Assembly: GCF_003932715.1 (NCBI RefSeq) | Contig: NZ_CP020700.1 | Location: 3,060,501-3,124,500, forward strand | Direction of reading: 5' to 3' | Source of the DNA: Streptomyces tsukubensis | GTDB lineage: Bacteria > Actinomycetota > Actinomycetes > Streptomycetales > Streptomycetaceae | Length of the DNA stretch: 64,000 nt | Shown: piece by piece, positions 43,528-52,252 of the stretch | How the letters are laid out: the number at the start of each line of letters is the position of its first letter | Numbering within the stretch: position 1 is the first letter of the stretch | Notes under the pieces: generated by a model | The model's database searches: none | What the model was told of the DNA's origin: nothing | What the model saw: the letters and a program-made list of their open reading frames with translations, nothing else | Translations under genes and position numbers: made by a program

Positions 43528-44520
43528 TCAGCCCGGGCCCGGGCTCCGTCCCGTACCCTCGCCGGATCCACCGTCCGCCACCGCGCGCTTCACCGGCGCG
43601 CGTTCGGCTTCGTCGGCGGCTCCGCCCGCGCCGACCAGCCCCCTCCGCACGCTCCTCAACCGCTCCTCGAACCGCCGCATCTCGCGTCCGGCGGCGAGCC
43701 CGGTGAGCGCCGGGAGGACCCCTCGTACGGGCAGCGTCCCGCGCAGCCACCCCTGCGCGTACACCTGGGCCGAGCGGCGTTCGATACCGGTGACGAGGCG
43801 TTCCACGGCCGGGCCCGGCGGATAGGTGCGGTTCGCGGGCCACGGCAGGCGCTGCCGCAGTTCGCGCATCACCTCGTCCGCGTCCGCGCCCCGGACCATA
43901 TCGGTGTCGGTCCACGACAGATAGCCGACCCCGACCCGGACGCCCCGGTGGCCCACCTCCGCGCGCAGGCTGTGCGCAAACGCCTCGACGCCCGATTTCG
44001 CGGCGCAGTACGCGGTCATCAGCGGGACGGGCACGACGGCCGCGAGGGACGCGATCTGGAGGAAGTAGCCGCGGCTCGCCAGCAGGGCGGGCAGAAAGGC
44101 CCGGCAGGTGATCGCGCTGCCGATCAGATTGACCTCGACCACGCGCCGCCAGGCGGTGAGCGCGGGATCGTCGTCGGCAAAGGTGCCGCCCAGGGCGACG
44201 CCCGCGTTGGCGACGACGGCGTCGACCCTTCCGAACCGTTCGGCAACCTCGGCGGCGACCCGGGCCATGGCGTCGGCGTCGGTGACGTCCGCGTACCACC
44301 AGGCGCCCTCGGTGTGCAGCCGGGCGCAGACGTCCCGGAGCCCGTCGGGTTCCAGGCCGACGAGGGCGACGCGGGCACCGCGCGCGGAGAGCTTACGGGC
44401 CAGCAGTGCACCGATGCCGCGGGCGGCGCCCGTGACGACCACGACCTGCCCTTCGAGGCCGGTGCCGCGCCCGCCGGACCACCGCCGGGCCGCGGGGCCG
44501 GTGCCGCGCCCGCCGCTCAT
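43528..44520 (-). CDS. Short-chain dehydrogenase (SadH-like)
   Basis: 330 residues. TGAARGIGALLARKL (cofactor loop), VANAGVALGG (NAG), the Ser in IASLAAV and the catalytic Tyr-Lys in AYCAAKSGV. The length and the C-terminal 90-residue extension with EERLRSVRRGL resemble membrane-lipid SDRs such as mycobacterial SadH. The ATG overlaps the hydrolase stop as ATGA. Last gene of a three-gene operon monooxygenase-hydrolase-SDR. Confidence 0.92.
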   Translation of the reverse strand: MSGGRGTGPAARRWSGGRGTGLEGQVVVVTGAARGIGALLARKLSARGARVALVGLEPDGLRDVCARLHTEGAWWYADVTDADAMARVAAEVAERFGRVDAVVANAGVALGGTFADDDPALTAWRRVVEVNLIGSAITCRAFLPALLASRGYFLQIASLAAVVPVPLMTAYCAAKSGVEAFAHSLRAEVGHRGVRVGVGYLSWTDTDMVRGADADEVMRELRQRLPWPANRTYPPGPAVERLVTGIERRSAQVYAQGWLRGTLPVRGVLPALTGLAAGREMRRFEERLRSVRRGLVGAGGAADEAERAPVKRAVADGGSGEGTGRSPGPG

Positions 44521-45500
44521 GCGGTGCTCTCCTTCTCTCCCGCGTCCCCGACCGGGGCCTCTTCCCGTCGCAGGGTCGCAGCGGGGGCCGGGCTCTCCGG
44601 GTGGCCGGGGCCCAGGAACTGCGCCACCAGTGAGCGCAGTTGCGCGGTGACATCATCGGGCCGCTCGACGGGTGTCATATGCCCGGCGCCGTCCAGGACG
44701 ACGAGTCCGCGGCAGTCGGGCAGGTTCGCGGCGAGGCGGTGGGAGTGCACGGGCGGAGTGAGCCGGTCGGCGCTGCCGACGAGGACGACCGCGGGCAGGT
44801 CGAGCACCCGTACGGACTCGGTCAGGTCCAGGGTTTCGAGCACCTGGGCCCAGGCGGCGCGGGGGATCCGGGGGCAGGCGTGCACGATCCTGGCGCAGGC
44901 GGCGACCTGCGCCCGGGTGGCGGCCGGGCTCAGGGCGACGCGGCGCAGCACCGGCAGGCCGAGCGGGGTGACCGGTCCCAGGGGCAGCGGGGACCGCAGG
45001 ACGGCCCGGGTCGCCCGGGTCCGCGGTCCGCCGCGCCGTCCGGGCAGGACGGTGCACTCCTCGACGAGATGGGAGGCGGCGGTACTGCACAGCAGCAGGG
45101 CCGCGGCGTGCTCGATGAGCGCGGGCCGGCCCGCCGCGGCCACGATGGTCATGGCGCCCATGGAGTGCCCGGCGACGACGGCCTGTTCACCGGGGGCGAG
45201 GACGGTGCGGAGCACGGCTTCGAGATCGTCGGCGAGGACGCCGGTGGAGACCCGGCCCATGGGGGTGCGGCCGTGGCCGCGCTGGTCGTAGACGACGACG
45301 CGGAAGTCGGCGGACAGCGCCCGGATCTGGGCGTCCCAGAAGCGGGTGGAGCAGGTCCAGCCGTGGGAGAGGACGAGGGCCGGGGCGTCACCGGGGCCGT
45401 GGATCTCGATGTGGAGGGCGGTGCCGTCGGCCGATTCGGCCGTCGTGATCCGGGGGTCCCGGGCCGGGTCCGGGGCCGAGTGGTTGCGGTTCCTGCTCAT
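44517..45500 (-). CDS. Alpha/beta-hydrolase
   Basis: 327 residues. Oxyanion region LSHGWTCSTRFW, VVYDQRGHGRT, nucleophile elbow AGHSMGAMT, acid in LVGSADRLTPP and His in DGAGHMTPVERP, so a complete triad. No signal peptide. ATGA overlaps with both neighbours tie it tightly to the monooxygenase upstream and the SDR downstream. It probably cleaves the ester or lactone made by the monooxygenase. Confidence 0.93.
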   Translation of the reverse strand: MSRNRNHSAPDPARDPRITTAESADGTALHIEIHGPGDAPALVLSHGWTCSTRFWDAQIRALSADFRVVVYDQRGHGRTPMGRVSTGVLADDLEAVLRTVLAPGEQAVVAGHSMGAMTIVAAAGRPALIEHAAALLLCSTAASHLVEECTVLPGRRGGPRTRATRAVLRSPLPLGPVTPLGLPVLRRVALSPAATRAQVAACARIVHACPRIPRAAWAQVLETLDLTESVRVLDLPAVVLVGSADRLTPPVHSHRLAANLPDCRGLVVLDGAGHMTPVERPDDVTAQLRSLVAQFLGPGHPESPAPAATLRREEAPVGDAGEKESTA

Positions 45501-47101
45501 GCGGCGGCCTCCGGGGCGGGCGCGGTGGTGGACGGCACGGCGGCCGAACCGGAACGGCCCGGGGCGGCGGGGGCGGTCGGGGCGGTGCGGAGGATCTCGT
45601 ACTCCCCGAGGTCGACTTCGCGCAGCAGCCTGCGGAACTCGCCCGTGGTGCCGGGCCAGAGGGTCGTGTTGCGGCCGAACCGGTCGAGGTACCAGCTCCG
45701 GCAGTTGCCCGTGTTCCAGATGCTGTGCTCCAGGCGCCGTTCGACGAAGTCCCCCCAGGAGGCGACCGCCTCGGGCCGGGGGGCCAGTGCGGTGGGCCCG
45801 CCGAGGATCCGCAGCTGGCGCATGAAGTCCGCCAGATAGTTCAGCTGAGATTCGATCATCAGGATCATGGAGGAGTTCCCGAGGCCCGTATTGGGGCCGA
45901 TGATCGTCAGGAAGTTGGGGAAGCCGTCGACGGCGATACCGCGCAGCGCGCGCATGCCCTGGCCCCAGCTTTCGGCGAGGGTCGTCCCGCCCGCGCCGAC
46001 GACCCGTTCGGCAACCGGCAGGTTGGTGACCCGGAAGCCGGTGGCGAAGACGATCACGTCCGCCTCGGTCGCGGTGCCGTCGTCGGCGATCAGGGTGGAA
46101 CCGCGGACCTCGGCCAGCCCGGATGCCACCACGGTGGTGTTCGGCCTGGTCAGCGCCGGATAGTAGTCGTTGGAGAGCAGGATCCGCTTGCAGCCCATGC
46201 GGTAGGAGGGCGTGAGGGCGGCCCGGAGCGCGGGGTCCTTCACATGCCGGGCCAGATGGGCGCGGGCGATGGCCTGGGCGGCGCGCAGCTCGCCGGTGCC
46301 GCGGGTGAAGGCCCGTACCTGGAGTTCGCGTACGGCCCAGAGCGCGCCCCGGCGGGCGGCGGCGGTCAACGGAACGTGCCGGTGCAGTAGCCGTTCGGCC
46401 GCGGTGATGGGCCGGTCCAGCTTGGGGAGCACCCAGGGCGGGGTGCGCTGGAAAAGGGTGAGCGCGGCGGCCGCGGGCTGGACCCGGGGCACGATCTGGG
46501 CGGCGGAGGCTCCGGTTCCGACGACGGCGACGCGTTGGCCGCTCAGCTCGGTGCCGTGGTTCCAGCGGGAGGAGTGGAAGACCTCGCCGGGGAAGCCGTC
46601 GAGCCCGGGGACATCGGGGACGACGGGGTCGGAGAGCGGGCCGGTCGCGGAGACGACGACATCGGCCGTGAAGTCGGCGCCGGTCGTCTCGATGCGCCAG
46701 AGCAGGGCGGCACCGTCCCAGGTCAGACGCTGTACCTCATGACGGAGGCGAAGGTGCGGCCGGATGCCGAAGACCTCCGTCACATGCTCGGTGTAGGCGC
46801 GGATGTCCGACTGCCGCGAGAAGGCGCGCCGCCAGTCGGGGTTGGGGGCGAAGGAGTACGAGTAGAGGTGGGACGGGACGTCGCAGGCGGCGCCCGGATA
46901 GGTGTTGTCGCGCCAGGTGCCGCCGACCGCGTCGCCGCGTTCGAGGACGACGAAGTCGGTGATGCCCTCCTGGCGCAGGCGTACGGCGGCGCCGAGCCCG
47001 CCGAAACCGGAGCCGACGATCGCGACCCGGACGTGCCGGGGCGGTCCGGCCCCCTCCTTCCGCTGCTCCGTGCCGTGGTGCGCCTGCCGCTGCCGGTCCA
47101 T
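45497..47101 (-). CDS. Flavin-containing Baeyer-Villiger-type monooxygenase
   Basis: 534 residues. FAD loop GSGFGG (30-35), second Rossmann GTGASAAQ, and the BVMO-type fingerprint FPGEVFHSSRW between them; VFATGF near the C-terminal third is also conserved. It inserts oxygen into a ketone or oxidises a heteroatom using NADPH and FAD. The start at 47101 has AGGAGG 5 nt upstream. The operon monooxygenase-hydrolase-SDR resembles the first three genes of the mycobacterial mymA operon (Rv3083-Rv3085), linked there to acid stress and envelope lipids. Confidence 0.92.
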   Translation of the reverse strand: MDRQRQAHHGTEQRKEGAGPPRHVRVAIVGSGFGGLGAAVRLRQEGITDFVVLERGDAVGGTWRDNTYPGAACDVPSHLYSYSFAPNPDWRRAFSRQSDIRAYTEHVTEVFGIRPHLRLRHEVQRLTWDGAALLWRIETTGADFTADVVVSATGPLSDPVVPDVPGLDGFPGEVFHSSRWNHGTELSGQRVAVVGTGASAAQIVPRVQPAAAALTLFQRTPPWVLPKLDRPITAAERLLHRHVPLTAAARRGALWAVRELQVRAFTRGTGELRAAQAIARAHLARHVKDPALRAALTPSYRMGCKRILLSNDYYPALTRPNTTVVASGLAEVRGSTLIADDGTATEADVIVFATGFRVTNLPVAERVVGAGGTTLAESWGQGMRALRGIAVDGFPNFLTIIGPNTGLGNSSMILMIESQLNYLADFMRQLRILGGPTALAPRPEAVASWGDFVERRLEHSIWNTGNCRSWYLDRFGRNTTLWPGTTGEFRRLLREVDLGEYEILRTAPTAPAAPGRSGSAAVPSTTAPAPEAAA

Positions 47102-47274
47102 ATCGCCTCCTGGGGCGAACGTACGTAAGGGCGTCGTGCATGTGGTGCGATCGCGCGGATCACGCGTGTTCTGTTGTACCGAGCCGAGCCGAGCCGAGCC
47201 GCGCTGTGGCATGGGCCGTGCCGTACCGTGCGTGCTCGCGTACCGGCCGTCCGTCAGCAGAGTCCCATCTCATC

Positions 47275-47330
47275 GCGCCAGTAACCGCTGGCGCAATGGG
47301 AGAATAGGGCAGGGTCCTACCGGGCGGTAG
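47275..47330. promoter_or_regulatory. Two palindromes in the MerR/monooxygenase intergenic region
   Basis: GCGCCAG-N6-CTGGCGC (47275-47294) and CTACCG-N2-CGGTAG (47317-47330), both perfect. On the minus strand TATTCT lies between them and is a possible -10 for the monooxygenase operon. They are the likely MerR operators. A short CCGAG tandem repeat (about 47184-47202) lies in the leader of the operon. Confidence 0.5.
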
Positions 47331-47373
47331 CCCGGCCGTGCGGGGAAACCGGAGGGCCGCCGCGGGGCCGTCA

Positions 47374-47379
47374 TAGGCT
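47374..47379 (+). promoter_or_regulatory. -10 element for leaderless merR
   Basis: TAGGCT, 6 nt before the GTG at 47386, without an RBS. Confidence 0.6.
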
Positions 47380-47385
47380 TCGCCC

Positions 47386-48042
47386 GTGGCAGATGGACGC
47401 GAATACCGCATGGCGGAGCTGGCCGAGAAGGCCGGGATCACGGTACGCACCGTGCGCTTCTACCGTGAGCGCGGACTGCTGCCGCCGCCCCGCAGGGAGG
47501 GCCGGATCGCCTGGTACGACGACCATCACCTGGCCCGGCTGCGGACGATCGCGGCCCTGCTGGAGCGCGGCCACACGCTGACCGGTATCGCGGATCTGGC
47601 GGCCGCGTTCGAGAGCGGGCGGGACGTCCGGGAGATCCTCGGCCTCGACGGGCCCACGGAGCAGACCCCGGTGCGGCTCACCCCGGAGGAGCTGGCCGAC
47701 CGCTTCGAGGGGAGGTTCACCCCCGAGGATCTGGCCACCGCGCTGGAGCTGGGCTATCTGGCGGTGGACGGGGAGGAGATCGTGCACCTCAGCCGGCAGC
47801 TGCTGGAGGTGTCGTCGGCGCTGGTGCGGGAGGGCGTACCGCTGTCGGCCGTACTGGCGGCGGCGCGGCGGATCCGGGTCCACGCGGACGCGCTCGCCGA
47901 ACTCTTCGTCGGTATGGCCCGGGAGCATGCGGTGGGCGGGGCGCAGGACCCGGCCGCCGGGGTCGACAGGCTGCGCCCGCTGGCGAGGAGCGTCGTGGAC
48001 GCGGAGCTGTCGATGGCCCTGGACCGGGCGCTGCGCACCTGA
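47386..48042 (+). CDS. MerR-family transcriptional regulator
   Basis: 218 residues. Winged HTH at the start: YRMAELAEKAGITVRTVRFY, then RERGLLPPP and DDHHLARLRTIAALLERGHTL. The C-terminal 120 residues are helical with no Cys cluster, so it senses an organic ligand rather than metal. Divergent from the monooxygenase operon, which it probably controls. The GTG at 47386 is set by the TAGGCT 6 nt upstream. Confidence 0.92.
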   Translation: MADGREYRMAELAEKAGITVRTVRFYRERGLLPPPRREGRIAWYDDHHLARLRTIAALLERGHTLTGIADLAAAFESGRDVREILGLDGPTEQTPVRLTPEELADRFEGRFTPEDLATALELGYLAVDGEEIVHLSRQLLEVSSALVREGVPLSAVLAAARRIRVHADALAELFVGMAREHAVGGAQDPAAGVDRLRPLARSVVDAELSMALDRALRT

Positions 48043-48058
48043 CCCGTCGGCTCTGCCC

Positions 48059-48856
48059 CTACGGCTGGAAGACGGCTGTCACCGGAGCGTGGTCGCTCCA
48101 GCGCTCGGGGTGGCTGTCGGCCCGTTCGACGTATGCCTTAACCGCGCGGCCGGCCAGCCCGGGGGTGGCGACGAGGAGGTCGATGCGCCAGCCGGTGTCG
48201 TTGTCGAAGGCCCGGCCGCGGTAGGACCACCAGGAGTAGGGCCCCTCCTGGTCCGGGTGGAGGGCGCGGACCACGTCGACGTATCCCGCCTCCTCGTACA
48301 CCCGGGTCAGCCACTCCCGCTCCTCGGGCAGGAAGCCCGAGCTCTTCCGGTTGGCGCGCCAGTTCTTCAGATCGGCTTCCCGGTGGGCGATGTTCCAGTC
48401 GCCGCAGACCACGACCTCCCGGCCGTCCGCCGCCGCCCGGGCCCGCAGGTCGCGCAGATATGGCAGGAACTCATCCATGAACCGGTACTTTTCGTCCTGC
48501 TTGTCCGTTCCGACCTCGCCGGACGGCAGATAGAGGCTCGCGACGACGACACCGGGGAGGTCGGCCTCCAGATAGCGCCCGCTGCCGTCGAACTCCGCCG
48601 AGCCGAAGCCGGTCCGGACGGCGTCGGGCTCCCGCCGGGTGTAGAGGGACACCCCGGCACGCCCCTTCACGGAGGACGGCGCGTGCGCGGTGAACCAGCC
48701 CTCCGGGCTCCGTACGCCCTCCGGGAGCTGCTCCGGTTCGGCCCGCACTTCCTGGAGGCAGACCACGTCGGCTCCGGTCGCGGCGAGCCATTCGACGAAG
48801 CCCTTCTTGGCGGCCGCGCGGAGGCCGTTCACGTTCACGGAAGTCACGGTCAGCAT
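48059..48856 (-). CDS. xthA: Exodeoxyribonuclease III
   Basis: 265 residues of the EEP fold. It cuts AP sites and degrades DNA 3'-5' in base-excision repair. SVNVNGLR (Asn), VVCLQEVR (metal Glu), SLYLPSGE (Tyr), VVCGDWNIAH (Asp/Asn), and the C-terminal WRIDLLVATP and WSDHAPV (Asp-His) are complete. A TAGGCT 6 nt before the ATG at 48856 (48863-48868) and the lack of an RBS point to a leaderless mRNA. It converges on merR with 16 bp between stops. Confidence 0.95.
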   Translation of the reverse strand: MLTVTSVNVNGLRAAAKKGFVEWLAATGADVVCLQEVRAEPEQLPEGVRSPEGWFTAHAPSSVKGRAGVSLYTRREPDAVRTGFGSAEFDGSGRYLEADLPGVVVASLYLPSGEVGTDKQDEKYRFMDEFLPYLRDLRARAAADGREVVVCGDWNIAHREADLKNWRANRKSSGFLPEEREWLTRVYEEAGYVDVVRALHPDQEGPYSWWSYRGRAFDNDTGWRIDLLVATPGLAGRAVKAYVERADSHPERWSDHAPVTAVFQP

Positions 48857-48862
48857 CCCGGC

Positions 48863-48868
48863 AGCCTA
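48863..48868 (-). promoter_or_regulatory. -10 element for leaderless xthA
   Basis: TAGGCT, 6 nt, then ATG at 48856. Confidence 0.6.
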
Positions 48869-48947
48869 ACCCGGCGCACTGACAGCCCGGCCTCTCCCCG
48901 GCCGCCGCCACCACCCGGGCCCGCCCCGCCACCGGGGACCCGAACCG

Positions 48948-48953
48948 TACGAT
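48948..48953 (+). promoter_or_regulatory. -10 element for leaderless GNAT gene
   Basis: TACGAT, 7 nt, then ATG at 48961. It overlaps an earlier in-frame ATG at 48952, which therefore should not be the start. Confidence 0.6.
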
Positions 48954-48960
48954 GAGCTGC

Positions 48961-49449
48961 ATGAACATACGACAGGTGGGCTTCGACCACCCCGACGCCG
49001 TACGACTCAGCGACGAGGTGCTGCTGGAGTACGTGGAGCGGTACGGCCCCGAGGACAACGGCGACGCGACCCCTCTCGACCCGTCCATGTTCGCCCCGCC
49101 GCAGGGGCTGTTCCTGATCGCCTACGACGAGACGGGAGAGCCGCTGGCGACCGGTGGCTGGCGCGCCCAGGACGACAATCCGGAGGGCTATGCGGACGGC
49201 GACGCGGAACTGAAGCGGATGTACGTCGTCCCGCAGGCGCGCGGCCGCGGGCTGGCCCGCAGGATCCTGGCGGCCCTGGAGGACGACGCGAAGGCCGCGG
49301 GCCGGAGCCGGATGGTGCTGAGCACGGGCTCGGAACAGCCCGAGGCGATCGCGCTCTACGCCTCGTCCGGCTATCTGACCGCACCCACCACTTTCGGCCA
49401 CTACCGGGACCACGAAGACGTCCGCTGCTTCGCCAAGCCCCTCGCCTGA
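48961..49449 (+). CDS. GNAT-family N-acetyltransferase
   Basis: 162 residues, one GNAT domain. ELKRMYVVPQARGRGLARRIL carries the acetyl-CoA pyrophosphate loop (Q-A-R-G-R-G), and LSTGSEQPEAIALYASSGY is the C-terminal motif B. Substrate unknown. The start at 48961 is fixed by the promoter geometry. Divergent from xthA. Confidence 0.92.
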   Translation: MNIRQVGFDHPDAVRLSDEVLLEYVERYGPEDNGDATPLDPSMFAPPQGLFLIAYDETGEPLATGGWRAQDDNPEGYADGDAELKRMYVVPQARGRGLARRILAALEDDAKAAGRSRMVLSTGSEQPEAIALYASSGYLTAPTTFGHYRDHEDVRCFAKPLA

Positions 49450-49565
49450 TCCGCCCCTGCACCAGGCTGCCTCCGGCCTCTGCCGTGTGCCGTGGCGGCC
49501 CGAGGCACGGACCCGCCGGAGGGCCCCCGGCCCTGAGACCCTGCGGCCCTGCCGCGCCTCCCGCA

Positions 49566-49590
49566 CCGGGCCGCCCCCGCAGTGGCCCGG
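49566..49590 (-). terminator. Possible terminator of the ABM gene
   Basis: A 7-bp stem CCGGGCC/GGCCCGG with an 11-nt loop, about 30 nt past the ABM stop. The surrounding 49450-49618 is GC-rich with no gene. Confidence 0.35.
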
Positions 49591-49618
49591 CGGCGGGGCA
49601 CTGTGACGGCCGGGCGGC

Positions 49619-49918
49619 TCAGTCCCCGGCCGGGCGCAGCGGTCTGCTCGGATGCACCTCGCGCTCGACCCGCGGCAGGATCTCCGGAAGGTAGACGTCC
49701 TGGATGGCGGCGCCGGCGTCGTGGGCCTCCCAGTGACCGCGGCTCGCCCAGCGCTCGACGAGGACGAAGCATCCCGGCTCCTCCTCCGACCGGTACGCCT
49801 CCCAGCTCAGGCAGCCGTCCTCGGCGAGGCACATCGGACGCATCCTGGTGAGCGCGTCCGCGACCGCCGGTATGTCGTCGCCCGCCCGCACCCGGATGAT
49901 GACGATGAGATCGAACAC
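49619..49918 (-). CDS. Antibiotic-biosynthesis-monooxygenase (ABM) domain protein
   Basis: 99 residues, one dimeric ferredoxin-like ABM/YgiN domain: DLIVIIRVRAGDDIPAVADAL, then CLSWEAYRSEEEPGCFVLVERWASRGHWEAHDA. Members oxidise quinone-like compounds without cofactor or simply act as small dimers. The GTG at 49918 follows GGGGGA. No biosynthetic cluster surrounds it, so a role in antibiotic synthesis is not implied. Confidence 0.88.
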   Translation of the reverse strand: MFDLIVIIRVRAGDDIPAVADALTRMRPMCLAEDGCLSWEAYRSEEEPGCFVLVERWASRGHWEAHDAGAAIQDVYLPEILPRVEREVHPSRPLRPAGD

Positions 49919-50041
49919 GTGCCGTCCCCCGCTTTCCTGTCTTCCTGAACTTCCCCGACGTTCCGGGCTCCCCCGACGTGCCCGGGCGTGCCCGGCCTTC
50001 GCGGGGCTGCCCGCCCGGCGGGGCGCCCTTTCCTGCTCCCG

Positions 50042-50701
50042 CTACGCCCGCAGATAGGCCAGTACCGCGAGCACCCTGCGGTGGGAGTCTTCTGCGGGTG
50101 GCAGGTCGAGCTTGGTGAGGATATTGCCGATGTGCTTGCCGACCGCGGCTTCCGTGACCACCAGCTCACGGGCGATCGCCCCGTTGGACCGCCCCTGCGC
50201 CACCAGCGCCAGTACCTCCTTCTCCCGTGCCGTCAGCTTCTCCAATGGATCCCTGCGGCGTCGCAGCAGCTGCCGGACGACCTCGGGGTCGACGACCGTG
50301 CCGCCGTCCGCGACCTTCCCGAGCGCGTCGACGAACTCCTCGACATGACCGACCCGGTCCTTGAGGAGGTAGCCGACGCCCGAACCGTCGCCCGAGTCCA
50401 GCAACTCGGCCGCGTACGACCGCTGCACATACTGGCTGAGCACCAGCACCGGCAGCCCCGGCCGCAGTTCCCGCAACCGGACCGCGGCCCGCAGCCCCTC
50501 GTCGGTCAGCCCCGGCGGCATGCGCACATCCGTGACCACGACATCCGGTGCATGCCCGGTGGCGGCCGCGAGCAGCGCCTCCGCATCCCCGACGGCCGCG
50601 ACGACCTCGTGGCCGCAGCGGGTGAGCAGAGCCGTCAGACCGTCCCGGAGCAGCACGCTGTCCTCGGCCAGCACTACCCGGAGGGCTCGGTCCACTCGCA
50701 C
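50042..50701 (-). CDS. NarL-family response regulator
   Basis: 219 residues. Receiver: [14 protein letters not shown], the phospho-acceptor Asp in [12 protein letters not shown], Lys in GYLLKDRV. The LuxR HTH is [17 protein letters not shown] and [18 protein letters not shown]. The GTG at 50701 has GGAG 5 nt upstream and overlaps the kinase gene by 28 bp, so the two are co-translated. Partner of the DesK-type kinase; probable target is the divergent ABC exporter. Confidence 0.94.
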   Translation of the reverse strand: MRVDRALRVVLAEDSVLLRDGLTALLTRCGHEVVAAVGDAEALLAAATGHAPDVVVTDVRMPPGLTDEGLRAAVRLRELRPGLPVLVLSQYVQRSYAAELLDSGDGSGVGYLLKDRVGHVEEFVDALGKVADGGTVVDPEVVRQLLRRRRDPLEKLTAREKEVLALVAQGRSNGAIARELVVTEAAVGKHIGNILTKLDLPPAEDSHRRVLAVLAYLRA

Positions 50702-52095
50702 GGGATCTCCACACGCAACAAGGTCGGCCCACCTGGCGGGCTGGACAGGGAGAGTCTGCCATCCAGTACGGCCACCCGGTCCGCGAGCCCGGTCAGCCCC
50801 GTACCCCTCCGCACCGCGGAATCCGCACGGGCCCCGGCACCGATACCGACACCGGCATCCGCACCCGCGGCCCGGGGGGCCGCGTCCGGGTCCGGTCCGA
50901 CCCCAGAACCGGCACCGGCACCGGCGCCCGTCGCCGCTTCCGCGCCGCCGCACCCGTCGTCGCGTATCTCCAGCCACAGCCGGTCCACCAGATATCCCCC
51001 GGTGATCACCGCCCGGGAAGCCCCGCTGTGCCGGTCCACATTGGTCAGCGCCTCGCAGACGACGAAGTAGGCGGCCGACTCCACCGGTTGCGGCAGCCGC
51101 CCCGGAAGACCCAGCTCGATGTCGACCGGCACGACCGCCCGGTCGGCCGCGTCCGCGACGGCCGCCGGAAGGCCGTAGTCCGTGAGCACCTTGGGGTGGA
51201 TTCCGTGGATCAGCTCCCGCAGTTCACCGAGCGCCAGGCCCGCCTCCGTATGTGCCGTGGCCAGTTGCCCGGCGAGCGGCCCCGGCGGGGCGTCCAGCCG
51301 GGCCAGCCCCAGCGTCATCGTCAACGCGACCAGCCGCTGCTGGGCGCCGTCGTGGAGATCGCGCTCGATACGGCGGCGCTCTGCCTCGAAGGCGTCGACC
51401 AGCCGCGCCCGTGAGCTGGTCAGTTCGGCGACCCGCACACCGAGTTCGGCGCCTCCGGGCTCGCGCGGGGCCAGCAGCAGTCTCGCCGGCTCGGCGCGGG
51501 CCGCCGCGTACACCCCCACCGCGTAGAGACCGGCGGCCAGCAGCAGCACCCCCAGCGCGGCGACCGCGAACGCCACCGGCCACGAGGTGACCGTCCACTG
51601 CTTCAGCACCGACGCCTGCGCACCGCCCCCGGCCGTCGCCATCAGCACCGGCACCGCGGCGAGCCCCGCGGGCACCCCCAGGGCCAGCACCACCACCAGG
51701 GCGTCCAACGGCCACAACAGCCCGGCGAGCAGCACCGCATAGCCCAGTTCACGCCAGGTCGCCCCCTCCCGGTACCGCGTCCGCACCCAGGCCCACAGGC
51801 CGGGCGTCTCCGGCTCCTCGTGCGGATCGGCCACCGGCGGACCGCCGACCAGGGCGAGCCTTCTCCGCTCCCAGCGCCCGACCGGCAGCCCGGCCAGCCC
51901 GAGCGCCGGGAGCAGCGGCAGCCCCACCACGACCACCGCTCCCGCGCCGGCGACCACGACCGCCAGGGTCAGCCCGACGAGCACGAGCACGCCCACGACG
52001 GCGCCCGTGAGCACGTACAGCACGGCGCGCCACGGCCACACCGAGCGGAGAAAGCGGGGACAGGCGACCGCCTGCCAGAGGGTTCGATCAGGCAT
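50674..52095 (-). CDS. DesK/NarX-type sensor histidine kinase
   Basis: 473 residues. About six membrane helices in the first 230 residues, then HisKA_3: [23 protein letters not shown], with the phospho-accepting His in DLHDG. The HATPase region has an N-box ([13 protein letters not shown]), DDGCGG and [11 protein letters not shown]. Between the last two is an unusual 40-residue Ala/Gly/Pro insertion ([13 protein letters not shown] and following, DNA about 50830-50950) in the ATP lid. TACCGT (52102-52107) lies 6 nt before the ATG at 52095, suggesting a leaderless message. Confidence 0.94.
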   Translation of the reverse strand: MPDRTLWQAVACPRFLRSVWPWRAVLYVLTGAVVGVLVLVGLTLAVVVAGAGAVVVVGLPLLPALGLAGLPVGRWERRRLALVGGPPVADPHEEPETPGLWAWVRTRYREGATWRELGYAVLLAGLLWPLDALVVVLALGVPAGLAAVPVLMATAGGGAQASVLKQWTVTSWPVAFAVAALGVLLLAAGLYAVGVYAAARAEPARLLLAPREPGGAELGVRVAELTSSRARLVDAFEAERRRIERDLHDGAQQRLVALTMTLGLARLDAPPGPLAGQLATAHTEAGLALGELRELIHGIHPKVLTDYGLPAAVADAADRAVVPVDIELGLPGRLPQPVESAAYFVVCEALTNVDRHSGASRAVITGGYLVDRLWLEIRDDGCGGAEAATGAGAGAGSGVGPDPDAAPRAAGADAGVGIGAGARADSAVRRGTGLTGLADRVAVLDGRLSLSSPPGGPTLLRVEIPCEWTEPSG

Positions 52096-52101
52096 ACGAG
52101 A

Positions 52102-52107
52102 ACGGTA
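52102..52107 (-). promoter_or_regulatory. -10 element for leaderless sensor-kinase operon
   Basis: TACCGT, 6 nt, then the ATG at 52095. Confidence 0.55.
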
Positions 52108-52133
52108 GGAGGCCGGGCCGTCACCCCGCCATG

Positions 52134-52195
52134 CCTGTGGACAGAGCCTCCCGACACCCTGTGGACAGACCCCGGAAGGTAGGGCAGGCCCTACC
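52134..52195. promoter_or_regulatory. Direct repeat and 18-bp palindrome between kinase and ABC genes
   Basis: CCTGTGGACAGA occurs twice (52134-52145 and 52158-52169, 24 bp apart), followed by the perfect palindrome GGTAGGGC-AG-GCCCTACC (52178-52195). They lie in the only intergenic region between the two-component genes and the divergent exporter, so they are good candidates for the response-regulator binding sites. Confidence 0.5.
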
Positions 52196-52252
52196 CCGGA
52201 ACTCGGCCCTGCCCTCCTGCGCTCCCATGCGTCCGCCGGGTTGGCTGAACCC

